Positions 1 to 8,112 of a stretch of DNA of 9,831 bases are shown here, one piece after another. The stretch spans positions 1 through 9,831 of the forward strand of contig CADCPV010000197.1 in the NCBI GenBank assembly GCA_902803345.1. The letters are read 5' to 3'. The stretch's first letter is position 1; the number at the start of each line of letters is the position of its first letter. The notes beneath the pieces are model-generated. The model ran no database searches, had not been told where the DNA came from, and saw only the letters and a list, made by a program, of their open reading frames with translations. The position numbers were made by a program, and so were the translations under genes. Source of the DNA: an uncultured Eubacteriales bacterium. GTDB taxonomy: Bacteria; Bacillota_A; Clostridia; Lachnospirales; Lachnospiraceae.

Positions 1-11
1 CGGATCAGTCT

Positions 12-83
12 GCGTCTGTAGCTCAGTGGATAGAGCACCGGCCTCCGGAGCCGGGTGCGGAGGTTCGATTCCTCTCAGACGCA
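12..83 (+). tRNA. tRNA-Arg (anticodon CCG)
   Basis: A complete cloverleaf can be folded by eye. The acceptor stem GCGTCTG (12-18) pairs with CAGACGC (76-82), with discriminator A83. The D stem is GCTC/GAGC, and the anticodon stem CCGGC (38-42) pairs with GCCGG (50-54). The anticodon loop is CTCCGGA, giving anticodon CCG (45-47), which reads the Arg codon CGG. The T arm has loop TTCGATT. CCA is not encoded; a run of five T follows directly and probably helps end transcription. The promoter is not visible in the 11 bases upstream. CGG is common in the neighbouring genes, which fits a dedicated CCG tRNA. Confidence 0.97.
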
Positions 84-101
84 TTTTTCCATTTATATGC
101 A

Positions 102-127
102 CCCTTCTTCCGAATACTTGAGAAGGG
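102..127 (+). promoter_or_regulatory. Hairpin covering the ribosome binding site of the DUF5688 gene
   Basis: CCCTTCT (102-108) is an exact complement of AGAAGGG (121-127), with a 12-nt loop. The 3' arm overlaps the purine-rich Shine-Dalgarno stretch AGAAGGGGG (121-129) of the gene starting at 138. The folded RNA would therefore hide most of the ribosome binding site. Whether this regulates translation is inference. No promoter is visible between the tRNA and the gene, so the transcript may come from upstream of the tRNA. Confidence 0.35.
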
Positions 128-137
128 GGACAAATCC

Positions 138-1013
138 ATGACTTTCGAAGACTTTCTTCAGAACGTCAAATCAGCCGTCGATCAGAAACTCCCGGACGGA
201 ATCAGCTTACAGTACAGAAATATCCGGAAAAACAATGAAGTCTCGCTCACCGGGGCTTGTATTTCGCGTCCGGAGAACGGAAAATCCTGCCAGGTGATCT
301 ATATGGATCCCCTGTACCGGATGATGGAAGATGACCGGGAGATCCGGCTGATTGCGGATCTGATTCTGCATCAGATTGAGACGCCCGTACCGGAAAGAAT
401 ACAGAAAATCCGGGTGGAGAGTTACGAGGATGTCCGGGACTCGATTATCGTGCGGCTCATCAGCCTTGATCGGAACCGGAACCGCCTGAAAAACCTTGTA
501 TATCGGGAATTTCTTGATATGGCTGTCTCTTGCTGCATTCTGTTCTCCGGCCCGGAAACTGGTTGGGGACTGACCGAAATCAGTCGGGAGATGGCTGAGA
601 AATGGGGTGTGACAGAAGAGGAGCTTTACAGCCGGGCGATGGAGAACATGCCGCGCCTGATGCCGGATACGCTTCGGACGCTCCGGGAAGCGGCTCTTCT
701 TTGCAGCGAGGAAGACAGCAGCACAGACCATCTGTATGTGCTCTCAAATGAGTCTGCCTACTGCGGGGCGGCAGCCATCCTTTATACGGACAAGTTGGCG
801 GCGCTTGCTGAGAAATACGAAACAGACCTTTATTTGATGCCGTCCAGCCTTCACGAGATGATTCTGGTACCGGATCTCGAAATCGGCGAGGAGTTCCTTC
901 GATCTTCCCTGAAAAGCGTGAACAGCACAGCGGTTCCGGGAGAGGATATCCTGACAGATTCGCTGTATCTTTACCGGCGGGAAAGCGGCCTGATTGAACT
1001 TGTTCCAGATTGA
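138..1013 (+). CDS. DUF5688 family protein
   Basis: This 291-residue protein of unknown function matches what I know of the DUF5688 family, which is common and often multicopy in Lachnospiraceae. The most family-like part is the C-terminal half: a block at residues 200-216 (YVLSNESAYCGAAAILY) and a second at 231-246 (LYLMPSSLHEMILVPD). The N-terminal region (about 1-60) has the family's usual pattern of a short helix, then a segment starting near Ile22 with alternating polar and hydrophobic residues. There is no signal peptide or membrane segment, so it is probably cytoplasmic. The length is usual for the family. The start at 138 has the Shine-Dalgarno AGAAGGGGG 8 nt upstream. It stands alone between tRNA-Arg and a gene with its own promoter. 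No reaction can be assigned. Confidence 0.85.
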   Translation: MTFEDFLQNVKSAVDQKLPDGISLQYRNIRKNNEVSLTGACISRPENGKSCQVIYMDPLYRMMEDDREIRLIADLILHQIETPVPERIQKIRVESYEDVRDSIIVRLISLDRNRNRLKNLVYREFLDMAVSCCILFSGPETGWGLTEISREMAEKWGVTEEELYSRAMENMPRLMPDTLRTLREAALLCSEEDSSTDHLYVLSNESAYCGAAAILYTDKLAALAEKYETDLYLMPSSLHEMILVPDLEIGEEFLRSSLKSVNSTAVPGEDILTDSLYLYRRESGLIELVPD

Positions 1014-1038
1014 CAAAGCAGGCGTTCTGTAGTAAAAT
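1010..1038 (+). promoter_or_regulatory. Sigma-A promoter for the 239-aa membrane protein gene
   Basis: A perfect -35 box TTGACA (1010-1015) is followed by exactly 17 bp and a -10 box TAAAAT (1033-1038), one mismatch from consensus. The -35 box overlaps the TGA stop codon (1011-1013) of the DUF5688 gene. Transcription should start near 1045, giving a leader of about 65 nt before the ATG at 1112. Confidence 0.75.
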
Positions 1039-1054
1039 TACCTCTGTATGAGCA

Positions 1055-1088
1055 TCCGAAAAGCTGTGCCGCAGGAACACTTTTCGGA
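1055..1088 (+). promoter_or_regulatory. Leader hairpin upstream of the 239-aa membrane protein gene
   Basis: TCCGAAAAG (1055-1063) is a perfect 9-nt complement of CTTTTCGGA (1080-1088). The 3' arm runs into the purine-rich stretch GGAGGAGGAAAGG (1086-1098) that serves as the ribosome binding site. The same arm CTTTTCGG (1080-1087) is also exactly complementary to CCGAAAAG (1115-1122) in codons 2-4 of the gene, so two mutually exclusive hairpins can form. The second would place the ribosome binding site and the ATG in its loop. Confidence 0.45.
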
Positions 1089-1111
1089 GGAGGAAAGGAT
1101 TTTATCAGAGA

Positions 1112-3402
<2,291 letters not shown>

Positions 3403-3413
3403 GAGGGATGAAG

Positions 3414-4859
3414 ATGGAGTATGATGTAATTATATTCGGGGCCGGCGTTACCGGATCCGCCGTCGCGCGGTATCTTACGCGCTACCAGGCGAAAGTACTC
3501 GTCCTGGAGCGGGAATCGGACGTCTGCGAAGGCACTTCGAAGGCCAATTCCGCAATAGTGCATGCAGGCTATGACGCGGCAAAAGGCTCTCTCATGGCAA
3601 AGTACAACGTGCGGGGCTCGGAAATGATGGAAGATCTGAGCCGGGAGTTGGATTTCTCCTACGATCGCTGCGGGTCTCTCGTTGTCTGCCTTTCAGAAGA
3701 GGACCGGCCGCGCCTTCAGGCGCTGTATGAAAACGGTGCTGCAAACGGTGTGCGTGATCTTCGGATCGTGGAGCGGGAAGAACTCCTTGAGATGGAGCCG
3801 AACATTTCGGACAATGCGGTCGCGGCACTGTGGGCGCCGACCGGTGCGATTGTCTGTCCCTTTGAACTGACGATTGCGCTTGCGGAGAATGCAGCAGTGA
3901 ACGGAGCAGAATTCCGCTTCAATACGAAGGTCGAAAAAGTGGAAGCGCTCCCTGATGGCGGCTTCGCGGTTGCGACTGACCAGGGCAGTTTCACTTCTCG
4001 GGCGGTTGTGAATGCAGCCGGCGTTTACGCGGATGTTTTCCACAACCAGGTGTCGGATCGGAAGATTCACATCACCCCGAGAAAAGGCGAATACCTGCTT
4101 CTTGACCACACGGCTTACGGCCATGTGACGCACACGATTTTCCAGCTTCCCGGGAAGTTCGGGAAGGGCGTTCTCGTAACACCGACGGTGCATAAGAACA
4201 TCCTTGTCGGACCGACGGCAAATGATATCGACGATCCCGAGGGCGTGAATACGACGGCTGCGGGCCTTGCGGAAGTCATGGAAAAGTCCGCGCTTGCGGT
4301 GAAAAACGTGCCGACAAGGCAGACGATCACCTCTTTTGCAGGCCTTCGTGCACATGAGGACGGACACGAGTTTGTGATCGGCGAAGTACCGGAACACCCG
4401 GGATTCTTCGACTGCGCCGGCATCGAGTCCCCCGGTCTTTCCTCTGCACCCGCAATCGGTGAAGCGGTTTCCGATATGGTCGCAGCGCGGCTGGATCTTG
4501 CGAAAAACGAAGCATTTGTCGGAGAGCGGAAGGGCATTCTGAAGGCTTCGGAGCTTTCGATTTCGGAGCGGAATGCGCTGATCGAAAAGGAACCAGCCTA
4601 CGGACAGATCATCTGCCGCTGTGAGAGCGTTTCCGAGGGTGAAATCCTTGATGCGATCAGAAGGCCTCTCGGCGCAACGACTCTGGACGGCGTGAAGCGC
4701 CGGGTACGTGCCGGAATGGGCCGCTGTCAGGCCGGTTTCTGTTCGCCGCGTGTCATGGAAATCCTTGCGCGGGAGCTCGGAAAAGACCTGAGTGAGATTA
4801 CGAAAAAGGGTCCGGATTCGCCGATTATCGTCGGGATCGTGAAGGACAGCATCGAATAA
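3414..4859 (+). CDS. glpA: FAD-dependent glycerol-3-phosphate dehydrogenase, GlpA-type, with BFD-like [2Fe-2S] domain
   Basis: It probably oxidises glycerol 3-phosphate to dihydroxyacetone phosphate with FAD, as the catalytic subunit of a GlpA/GlpB-like complex. The DAO-type FAD fold starts with GAGVTG (9-14) and a Glu at 32 for the ribose. Conserved segments include SKANSAIVHAGYD (42-54), VNAAGVYAD (199-207) and GIESPGLSSAPAIGEA (336-351). The C-terminal domain carries C401-x-C403 and C438-x4-C443, the four-cysteine pattern of BFD-like [2Fe-2S] domains. It is shorter than E. coli GlpA (about 540). Start choice: an ATG at 3408 touches the GAGGG (3403-3407) with no spacing, whereas the ATG at 3414 (third codon, same frame) has 6 nt, so 3414 is preferred, giving 481 residues. 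The gene begins 11 nt after glpK. A related 2-hydroxyacid or amino-acid oxidase activity is possible from the fold alone; the glpK linkage argues for glycerol 3-phosphate. Confidence 0.9.
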   Translation: MEYDVIIFGAGVTGSAVARYLTRYQAKVLVLERESDVCEGTSKANSAIVHAGYDAAKGSLMAKYNVRGSEMMEDLSRELDFSYDRCGSLVVCLSEEDRPRLQALYENGAANGVRDLRIVEREELLEMEPNISDNAVAALWAPTGAIVCPFELTIALAENAAVNGAEFRFNTKVEKVEALPDGGFAVATDQGSFTSRAVVNAAGVYADVFHNQVSDRKIHITPRKGEYLLLDHTAYGHVTHTIFQLPGKFGKGVLVTPTVHKNILVGPTANDIDDPEGVNTTAAGLAEVMEKSALAVKNVPTRQTITSFAGLRAHEDGHEFVIGEVPEHPGFFDCAGIESPGLSSAPAIGEAVSDMVAARLDLAKNEAFVGERKGILKASELSISERNALIEKEPAYGQIICRCESVSEGEILDAIRRPLGATTLDGVKRRVRAGMGRCQAGFCSPRVMEILARELGKDLSEITKKGPDSPIIVGIVKDSIE

Positions 4860-4875
4860 AGGGAGGGACGCACAG

Positions 4876-6141
4876 ATGGAAAAAGTCAATATTGTGATTG
4901 TCGGCGGCGGCCCTGCCGGACTTGCCGCAGCATCGGCGGCCTATGATGCGGGAGAGCGCAGCATTCTGATTCTGGAGCGTGACAGCATGCTCGGCGGAAT
5001 CCTGAACCAGTGCATTCACAACGGGTTCGGCCTGCACACCTTCAAGGAGGAGCTGACCGGTCCCGAATATGCGAAACGCTATGAGGATCAGGTAGCGGCG
5101 CGGGGAATTGCCTGCCGGCTGAATACCATGGTGATGGACATTTCCCCGGACAAAGTCGTGACCGCGATGAACCGGGAAGACGGCATGTTTACGATTCAGG
5201 CAGGCGCGGTGGTGCTTGCGATGGGCTGCCGGGAGCGTTCCCGCGGCGCGCTGAATATTCCGGGCTACCGGCCTGCAGGCATTTATTCTGCGGGTACGGC
5301 GCAGCGGCTCGTCAATATTGAGGGCTATATGCCCGGCCGCGAGGTTGTAATCCTCGGTTCCGGCGACATCGGACTCATCATGGCGCGCCGGATGACGCTC
5401 GAAGGCGCGAAAGTCAAGGTTGTCGCGGAACTGATGCCCTACAGCGGCGGCCTGAAGCGGAACATCGTCCAGTGCCTGGACGATTTCGGAATCCCGCTGA
5501 AGCTTTCTCATACGGTTGTGGATATTCAGGGGAAAGACCGGGTTACCGGCGTCACGATCGCCGAAGTGGATTCGACGAACAAACCGATCCCCGGAACGGA
5601 AGAGTTCTACAGCTGCGATACGCTGCTTCTTTCTTGCGGACTGCTGCCGGAGAATGAGCTTTCACGCCAGGCTGGCGTTGAGATTTCGAATGTGACGAAC
5701 GGTCCGGTTGTGAATGAAAGCCTCGAGACCTCGATCCCCGGCGTTTTCGCAGCGGGAAATGTGTTGCATGTTCACGATCTTGTGGACTATGTTTCCGAGG
5801 AAGCGGCGGCGGCAGGAAGAAATGCAGCGGCTTATGTCCGGGGAGATTTGGTCGAAGACCGTTCGCATGAGATCAGGCTCGAGTTTACAGGCGGCCCGCG
5901 CTATACGGTTCCGGCAACCCTGGATCCTGCGAAAATGGGCGATTCGGTGACAATCCGTTTCCGCGTCGGTTCCGTGATGAAAAACCGCTATGTCGATCTG
6001 TATCTTGACGATGAGCGCATGCTTCACCGCCGCCGTCAGGTAATGGCGCCGGGCGAGATGGAAGAGCTGGTGCTGAAAAAGACGATGTTTGAGAAACACG
6101 GTGAAACAAAGCGGATTTCGATCAGGGTAGAGGAGGTCTGA
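4876..6141 (+). CDS. FAD/NAD(P)-dependent oxidoreductase, GlpB-like partner
   Basis: This 421-residue flavoprotein has the two-dinucleotide-fold layout of pyridine nucleotide-disulfide oxidoreductases: FAD-binding GGGPAG (10-15) with Glu34, a second Rossmann motif GSGDIG (161-166) for NAD(P), and the FAD-closing FAAGNVLHVHDLVDYVSEEA (291-310). The redox CxxC of thioredoxin reductase is absent. Residues from about 335 to the end form an extra C-terminal beta-rich domain. In clostridial glp operons such proteins follow glpA and are thought to pass electrons from the GlpA flavin, possibly to NAD(P)+ or another carrier; that role is inference. The start has a strong GGGAGGG (4860-4866) 9 nt upstream, 16 nt after glpA. 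The same protein type also occurs in HcnB-like and sarcosine-oxidase-like complexes, but the context supports glycerol 3-phosphate oxidation. Confidence 0.88.
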   Translation: MEKVNIVIVGGGPAGLAAASAAYDAGERSILILERDSMLGGILNQCIHNGFGLHTFKEELTGPEYAKRYEDQVAARGIACRLNTMVMDISPDKVVTAMNREDGMFTIQAGAVVLAMGCRERSRGALNIPGYRPAGIYSAGTAQRLVNIEGYMPGREVVILGSGDIGLIMARRMTLEGAKVKVVAELMPYSGGLKRNIVQCLDDFGIPLKLSHTVVDIQGKDRVTGVTIAEVDSTNKPIPGTEEFYSCDTLLLSCGLLPENELSRQAGVEISNVTNGPVVNESLETSIPGVFAAGNVLHVHDLVDYVSEEAAAAGRNAAAYVRGDLVEDRSHEIRLEFTGGPRYTVPATLDPAKMGDSVTIRFRVGSVMKNRYVDLYLDDERMLHRRRQVMAPGEMEELVLKKTMFEKHGETKRISIRVEEV

Positions 6142-6143
6142 AG

Positions 6144-6512
6144 ATGGAAGAGAGAAATCTGATCTGTATCAACTGCCCGATGGGCTGTCCGCTGACAGTA
6201 ACCCTCAATGATGCGGGCGAAGTCGTTTCCGTCACCGGCAACACCTGCCCGAGAGGCGATGCCTACGGCCGCAAGGAAGTCACGAACCCGACCCGTATTG
6301 TGACTTCTTCCCTGCCGGTTTCCGGCGCTTCATCCGGGATGGCGATGGTTTCCGTAAAGACTGCATCGGACATCCCGAAAGGGAAGATTTTCGACGTAGT
6401 GCGGGATATCAAAGGTATCGTCGTTTCTGCACCGGTTCATATCGGGGACGTTGTAAAGGCAGATGTCGCCGGAACTGGTGTCGATATGATTGCAACGAGA
6501 GATGTGCTGTAA
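6144..6512 (+). CDS. DUF1667 protein with four conserved cysteines
   Basis: This small 122-residue protein has C8-x2-C11-x3-C15 (CINCPMGC) near the N-terminus and a fourth cysteine, C35, in GNTCPRGDAYGRKEV. It matches DUF1667 (COG3862, uncharacterised, conserved CXXC pairs), which is regularly found beside the GlpA and GlpB-like genes in Firmicutes. The cysteine spacing C-x2-C-x3-C-x19-C-P-x-G resembles the N-terminal [4Fe-4S] motif of molybdopterin oxidoreductases, so it may carry an iron-sulfur cluster as a small electron-transfer subunit; metal binding is inferred. There is no membrane segment. The start follows the previous stop codon by 2 nt, with the strong site AGAGGAGGT (6129-6137) inside the end of that gene, which suggests coupled translation. 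It is the last gene of the operon. Confidence 0.88.
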   Translation: MEERNLICINCPMGCPLTVTLNDAGEVVSVTGNTCPRGDAYGRKEVTNPTRIVTSSLPVSGASSGMAMVSVKTASDIPKGKIFDVVRDIKGIVVSAPVHIGDVVKADVAGTGVDMIATRDVL

Positions 6513-6548
6513 GTTCAGAGACTCGCAGCCGGAAGGCTCCCCGGTGGC

Positions 6549-6594
6549 AGGCCGTATCAGTTTCAAAAGCCGGCTTTTGAAACTAATGCGGTCT
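6549..6594. repeat. 46-nt near-perfect inverted repeat between convergent genes
   Basis: The core 6559-6584 is a perfect 26-bp palindrome: AGTTTCAAAAGCC followed immediately by its reverse complement. After one C/A mismatch (6558/6585) pairing resumes for nine more positions on each side (6549-6557 with 6586-6594), including two G-T wobbles. In RNA it would form one long hairpin. It lies between the end of the DUF1667 gene (6512) and the end of the minus-strand DUF1836 gene (6619), where a two-way terminator is expected. However, neither side has a T-run after the stem, so a classical terminator is not shown. The rest of the 106-bp gap has only a small hairpin AGCC-GGAA-GGCT (6527-6538). Confidence 0.7.
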
Positions 6595-6618
6595 ACCGCT
6601 CCGTGGGGGCTGCCGGCG

Positions 6619-7239
6619 TCAGGGCTTCTTGGACTTTACGAGGATATCTCCGCCGTCCTCGACGGTCTTCCCGTTCAGAAGAAGCAGCTTTTCCGCAAGG
6701 AGCTTGGTGAAGGAACTCGTGATCGCAGAGGCGATAATGAGGTCCGAGGTATCCTTTGCGGCAATCCCGTTATTGGGATCGGTCTCATGATCGAGGATAT
6801 TCGCGGCCGCGAGACGCACCTGGTCGACAAAGTAGATCGCTGTCGCGCGCTGGCGCTCGGCGAAATTGTTGTAGAGGGATTTGAGTTCCTTTTCGGAAAG
6901 TCCCATCGGAATTACCGTCTGAAGCGTCTGGATGCTGAGACTCTGCTTCAGTGTGCAGATGATGATGAGGTACGCAATATGCAGGCGGTAGTAGCGCTTT
7001 TTGATCGGCTCGGGCATGATTTCCTTGCGGACATAGTTATTGATTGTGGCAGCAGTGATGAACTGCTCCTTTTTTAATTCCGGCGGAAGATAGTCCAGGT
7101 ATTCGGACAGAAGCACGACAACCTGCTCCATGTACAGGCCGAAATTCGGAATATCGTCCCAGTCCGGGAGACGATATTCATCCATGTATTTTTCCCAGCG
7201 GCGAAGTTTCCCCGCGATCAGTTCTTTATCGTATTTCAT
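6619..7239 (-). CDS. DUF1836 domain protein, probable transcription regulator
   Basis: This 206-residue protein carries the DUF1836 domain in its N-terminal half: LPDWDDIPNFGLYMEQVVVL (24-43), then a MerR-like helix-turn-helix region at about 61-103 (ITAATINNYVRKEIMP, then KKRYYRLHIAYLIII, then LKQSLSI). It is expected to be a cytoplasmic DNA-binding regulator. I recall B. subtilis YkrK, a repressor of htpX, as a relative, but am not certain. The C-terminal half is helical and may mediate dimerisation. An in-frame ATG exists at 7332, but it lies upstream of the predicted promoter. The ATG at 7239 has GGGGA 7 nt before it and gives the usual family N-terminus, so 7239 is chosen. It is divergent from the PAP2-like membrane gene, suggesting it controls itself and that gene. 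Its target and signal are unknown. Confidence 0.88.
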   Translation of the reverse strand: MKYDKELIAGKLRRWEKYMDEYRLPDWDDIPNFGLYMEQVVVLLSEYLDYLPPELKKEQFITAATINNYVRKEIMPEPIKKRYYRLHIAYLIIICTLKQSLSIQTLQTVIPMGLSEKELKSLYNNFAERQRATAIYFVDQVRLAAANILDHETDPNNGIAAKDTSDLIIASAITSSFTKLLAEKLLLLNGKTVEDGGDILVKSKKP

Positions 7240-7276
7240 TTCATTTCCCCATTCCTGTAAGGATGTTCTGATACTT

Positions 7277-7304
7277 ATTTTATCACTATTAGTCAGAAAG
7301 TCAA
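7277..7304 (-). promoter_or_regulatory. Sigma-A promoter for the DUF1836 gene
   Basis: Read on the minus strand, the -35 box is TTGACT (7304-7299), then 16 bp, then the -10 box TAAAAT (7282-7277). Transcription should start near 7270, leaving a leader of about 30 nt before the ATG at 7239. An inverted repeat TGATA-N7-TATCA (7269-7285) covers the -10 box and could be an operator. Confidence 0.6.
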
Positions 7305-7325
7305 GAAGAAAGTGCTGATTTCGGC

Positions 7326-7354
7326 TTGACATTGTCTCGGAAACGTGATAATCT
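7326..7354 (+). promoter_or_regulatory. Promoter for the PAP2-like membrane protein gene
   Basis: A perfect TTGACA lies at 7326-7331. Two -10 readings are possible: GATAAT (7347-7352, 15-bp spacer) or TAATCT (7349-7354, 17-bp spacer). Neither is ideal, which would fit a regulated promoter. The -35 boxes of this promoter and the divergent one are only 21 bp apart. Confidence 0.55.
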
Positions 7355-7371
7355 AATATAGAAGATTAGAT
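7351..7371. promoter_or_regulatory. 21-bp inverted repeat at the promoter/start site (possible operator)
   Basis: ATCTAAT (7351-7357) and ATTAGAT (7365-7371) form a perfect 7-bp inverted repeat around a 7-nt spacer. It overlaps the -10 box and the expected transcription start of the PAP2-like gene and ends 8 nt before its Shine-Dalgarno AGGAG. The position is typical of a repressor operator; the divergent DUF1836 protein is the natural candidate. Confidence 0.45.
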
Positions 7372-7390
7372 AACACAAAGGAGAAACAAG

Positions 7391-7981
7391 ATGTCAATCG
7401 AAAAAGCCCTTGATCGCATTGCGCTTCTGATACGGAAAATCATGATTCCGCCGGTGATGGCGGTTTTGTTCTTTGTGGCACTGTATTTCTTCCCGACGGG
7501 AACCTTCCGGAGCGCTTGGGACTTTGCGGCGGCTGTCCTTGGCATCGCGCTTTTCCCGGTACTTGCCTACCCGGTTGCCTTCTTCATTCCCGCGCTTCGG
7601 AAAAAGGGCAGGGAGGGGCAGCGGAATCTCGCTTTCGTGTTTTCGGCGATCGGATACCTTCTGAGTTTTCTGTACGGCTTCCTCCCGGGAAGATCGGATC
7701 AGTACCGGCTGATCACGCTGATCTATGTGTTTTCGCTTGTCATGCTGCTTCTGTTCAATAAAGTGCTGAAAATCCGGGCAAGCGGCCACAGCTGCTCCAT
7801 ATCCGGACCGATGCTGGCCTGCTTCCTTCTGATCGGTCCGAAAAGCCTGCTTCCCTGCCTCGTGCTCTGGAGCCTGAGTTTCTGGGCGTCCGTCCGCACA
7901 AAAAGGCACACTTTCCGTGAATTTCTGATGGGCGCGTGCGCGAACCTTCTTGCGAGCCTTGCGGCGGTGATCGTCATCTGA
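7391..7981 (+). CDS. Six-helix membrane protein, probable diverged PAP2-type phosphatase
   Basis: This 196-residue protein has about six membrane segments (near 18-35, 44-68, 80-98, 105-124, 135-160, 176-195), matching the PAP2 core. Weak PAP2 motifs are visible: a Lys just before the second motif (K124 or K127), ASGH at 130-133 in place of PSGH, and RHTFREFLMG (172-181), where H173 and the spacing to G181 match the third motif's H-x8-G pattern. The arginine expected six residues before that His is Ser167; the nearest Arg is R169. PAP2 enzymes remove phosphate from lipid phosphates such as undecaprenyl pyrophosphate or phosphatidate at the membrane. Whether this one is active is uncertain. 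AGGAG (7379-7383) sits 7 nt before the ATG. It has its own promoter and is divergent from the DUF1836 regulator. It could instead be an unrelated integral membrane protein. Confidence 0.7.
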   Translation: MSIEKALDRIALLIRKIMIPPVMAVLFFVALYFFPTGTFRSAWDFAAAVLGIALFPVLAYPVAFFIPALRKKGREGQRNLAFVFSAIGYLLSFLYGFLPGRSDQYRLITLIYVFSLVMLLLFNKVLKIRASGHSCSISGPMLACFLLIGPKSLLPCLVLWSLSFWASVRTKRHTFREFLMGACANLLASLAAVIVI

Positions 7982-8004
7982 GCATCTTTCCCGGACAAAA
8001 GGCT

Positions 8005-8032
8005 TTGACAACTTAAAGAATCATGTTATAAT
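8005..8032 (+). promoter_or_regulatory. Consensus sigma-A promoter for the MATE transporter gene
   Basis: Both hexamers are perfect: TTGACA (8005-8010) and TATAAT (8027-8032), with a 16-bp spacer. Transcription should start near 8039. It is the strongest promoter in the window by match to consensus and gives a leader of about 74 nt. Confidence 0.85.
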
Positions 8033-8038
8033 TCTTAT

Positions 8039-8105
8039 CGGAAGGACCGGATGATCGAATACCGGCCTTCCGCGCCGCCGGGTTACCCTGCGGCGCAAAA
8101 ACCGG
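8039..8105 (+). ncRNA. Structured 5' leader of the MATE gene (two stable hairpins)
   Basis: Hairpin 1: CGGAAGG-A-CCGG (8039-8050) pairs with CCGGCCTTCCG (8062-8072), with one bulged A and an 11-nt loop. Hairpin 2: GCGCCGC (8072-8078) pairs with GCGGCGC (8090-8096), with an inner GGG-TTA-CCC. It is followed by AAAAA (8097-8101) and CCGG (8102-8105). That last CCGG can also pair with any of the CCGG copies at 8047, 8062 or 8078, so alternative folds exist. There is no T-run, so neither hairpin is an ordinary terminator. It may be a cis-regulatory RNA, but I do not recognise a known riboswitch class. Confidence 0.45.
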
Positions 8106-8112
8106 AACGGAC

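Noticed and set aside
3408..3413. ATG at 3408 as the glpA start
   Set aside because: The Shine-Dalgarno-like GAGGG touches this ATG directly, leaving no spacing; the in-frame ATG at 3414 has 6 nt and gives the usual short N-terminus before the FAD motif.
6490..7077. Plus-strand open frame of 195 codons opposite the DUF1836 gene
   Set aside because: It has no recognisable domain, overlaps the end of the DUF1667 gene and lies opposite a clear DUF1836 gene with its own promoter and ribosome binding site; long antisense frames are common in GC-rich DNA.
7240..7332. Longer N-terminus for the DUF1836 protein (ATG at 7332)
   Set aside because: The added 31 residues do not resemble the family and would start upstream of the predicted promoter; the ATG at 7239 has a good Shine-Dalgarno sequence.
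8072..8101. Hairpin 2 of the MATE leader as a Rho-independent terminator of the preceding gene
   Set aside because: It is followed by AAAAA, not a T-run, and lies downstream of the consensus MATE promoter. On the minus strand the T-run would precede the stem, so it does not work there either.
8072..8110. PreQ1-I riboswitch-like layout (stem, loop, A-rich tail) upstream of the MATE gene
   Set aside because: Only the topology is similar; the conserved loop and tail bases of the preQ1-I class are not present, so I leave it as an unassigned structure.
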